A DNA stretch of 64,000 nt. Source: Edaphobacter lichenicola (GTDB lineage Bacteria > Acidobacteriota > Terriglobia > Terriglobales > Acidobacteriaceae). The stretch lies in NCBI RefSeq assembly GCF_025264645.1, contig NZ_CP073696.1, forward strand, positions 4,154,001-4,218,000. Direction: 5' to 3'. Position 1 is the first letter of the stretch; every line of letters starts with the position of its first letter. A program made the position numbers and the translations under genes. The notes beneath the pieces were generated by a model. It was not told the DNA's origin, ran no database searches, and worked only from the letters and a program-made list of their open reading frames with translations. Below, piece by piece: positions 63,565 through 64,000 of this stretch.

Positions 63565-64000
63565 GTACTGCGAAGCGTACGCGCCTGCACGCGGATTCGT
63601 ACTATCCCTGCGTTCTTGCGACCATCGGCGCTGAGCGTGATCGATACCCTAGGCCATCGTGCCGAGCGCTATCGTCCTACGATGAAGTTCCGCTGTGAAG
63701 TTTCGCTGCGGTTCGCTCTCGCGATATAGAGAGATGGGACTCATCCCAATCCCATCTCTCAATCGTTCTCTGTTAGAGATGCTCATCCTACCCTGCCGGA
63801 GCTGTTGCCGGGCCCGCAGTGTGTTTCTCTGCTTGTGCGGGTGTCCGGTTCGTCCGGTGTGTTCCAGAGCGGGATTGCCCAAATCCAGAGAGAACCAAGA
63901 AAAAGTGAGGCAAGGTGTTATGCATTTGATTTTTCGTATGACCTGTACTCAGCGTGTTTGAAGTCTTCCCGAAAGCTACCTCCGCGCGCGTCACAAAACA
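63565..64000. other. 436-bp gene-free end of window with an 11-bp inverted repeat
   Basis: GAGAGATGGGA (63729-63739) and TCCCATCTCTC (63750-63760) pair perfectly around a 10-nt loop, without a T run in either direction. Open frames here look spurious. Confidence 0.5.

Noticed and set aside
63729..63760. 11-bp inverted repeat GAGAGATGGGA/TCCCATCTCTC as a terminator
   Set aside because: No T run on either side and no gene ending close enough; kept only as part of the gene-free end.

Overview
The window reads as a chromosomal segment of an acidobacterium, most likely order Terriglobales (Edaphobacter/Granulicella/Terriglobus type). The evidence is the roughly 58-62% GC coding sequence with strong third-position bias, two very large TonB-dependent receptors with an N-terminal carboxypeptidase-regulatory-like domain, paired exported proteins carrying a PDAPSA motif just after the signal peptide, a PEP-CTERM protein, a cytosolic-type Ser/Thr kinase with TPRs, and several families of dispersed intergenic repeats. 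Genus is an inference; no rRNA is present.

Layout. 1-5 kb: truncated GH3 beta-glucosidase, exported Gfo/Idh/MocA oxidoreductase, divergent AraC regulator and VOC protein. 5-12 kb: lpxI, exported peroxiredoxin, a histone-H1-like protein, MltD-type lytic transglycosylase, lepA. 12-16 kb: two tandem Skp/OmpH-like proteins, a structured RNA candidate, and a disordered RGG-like protein fused to a receiver-like domain. 16-24 kb: M48 protease/HIT operon, then an ECF sigma factor and a DUF6249-like membrane protein facing each other across two mirror-image promoters, an exported TldD-like pair, and RlpA. 25-32 kb: two acidobacterial outer-membrane-like paralogues, a Tes-type radical SAM enzyme (membrane-spanning lipid synthase homologue), TetR with tandem operators and a divergent hydrolase, and a beta-propeller protein. 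32-40 kb: MFS exporter, HEAT-like protein, YcbK-type peptidase, ornithine cyclodeaminase family, YceH, six-PAS histidine kinase. 40-48 kb: GT-C glycosyltransferase with TPRs, GH2 enzyme, Ser/Thr kinase, cupin. 48-56 kb: two TonB-dependent receptors with matching terminators. 56-64 kb: gyrA, a low-GC single-gene insertion encoding a zinc-ribbon plus nucleoside-deoxyribosyltransferase/TIR-like protein, a DUF3606-like gene and a relic of a second copy, PEP-CTERM, CsbD-like and membrane proteins.

How it fits together: much of the window serves the cell envelope (LpxI, Skp-like chaperones, MltD, RlpA, YcbK-type, Tes-like, TonB receptors) and carbohydrate use (GH3, GH2, Gfo/Idh, glycosyltransferase). 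The best leads are the low-GC insertion at 59.5-60.7 kb with a possible immune-type effector, the symmetric ECF promoters at 18.6 kb, the Tes homologue at 27-29 kb, the structured RNA at 14.0-14.2 kb and the repeat families. No CRISPR array, tRNA, rRNA or insertion sequence was seen.
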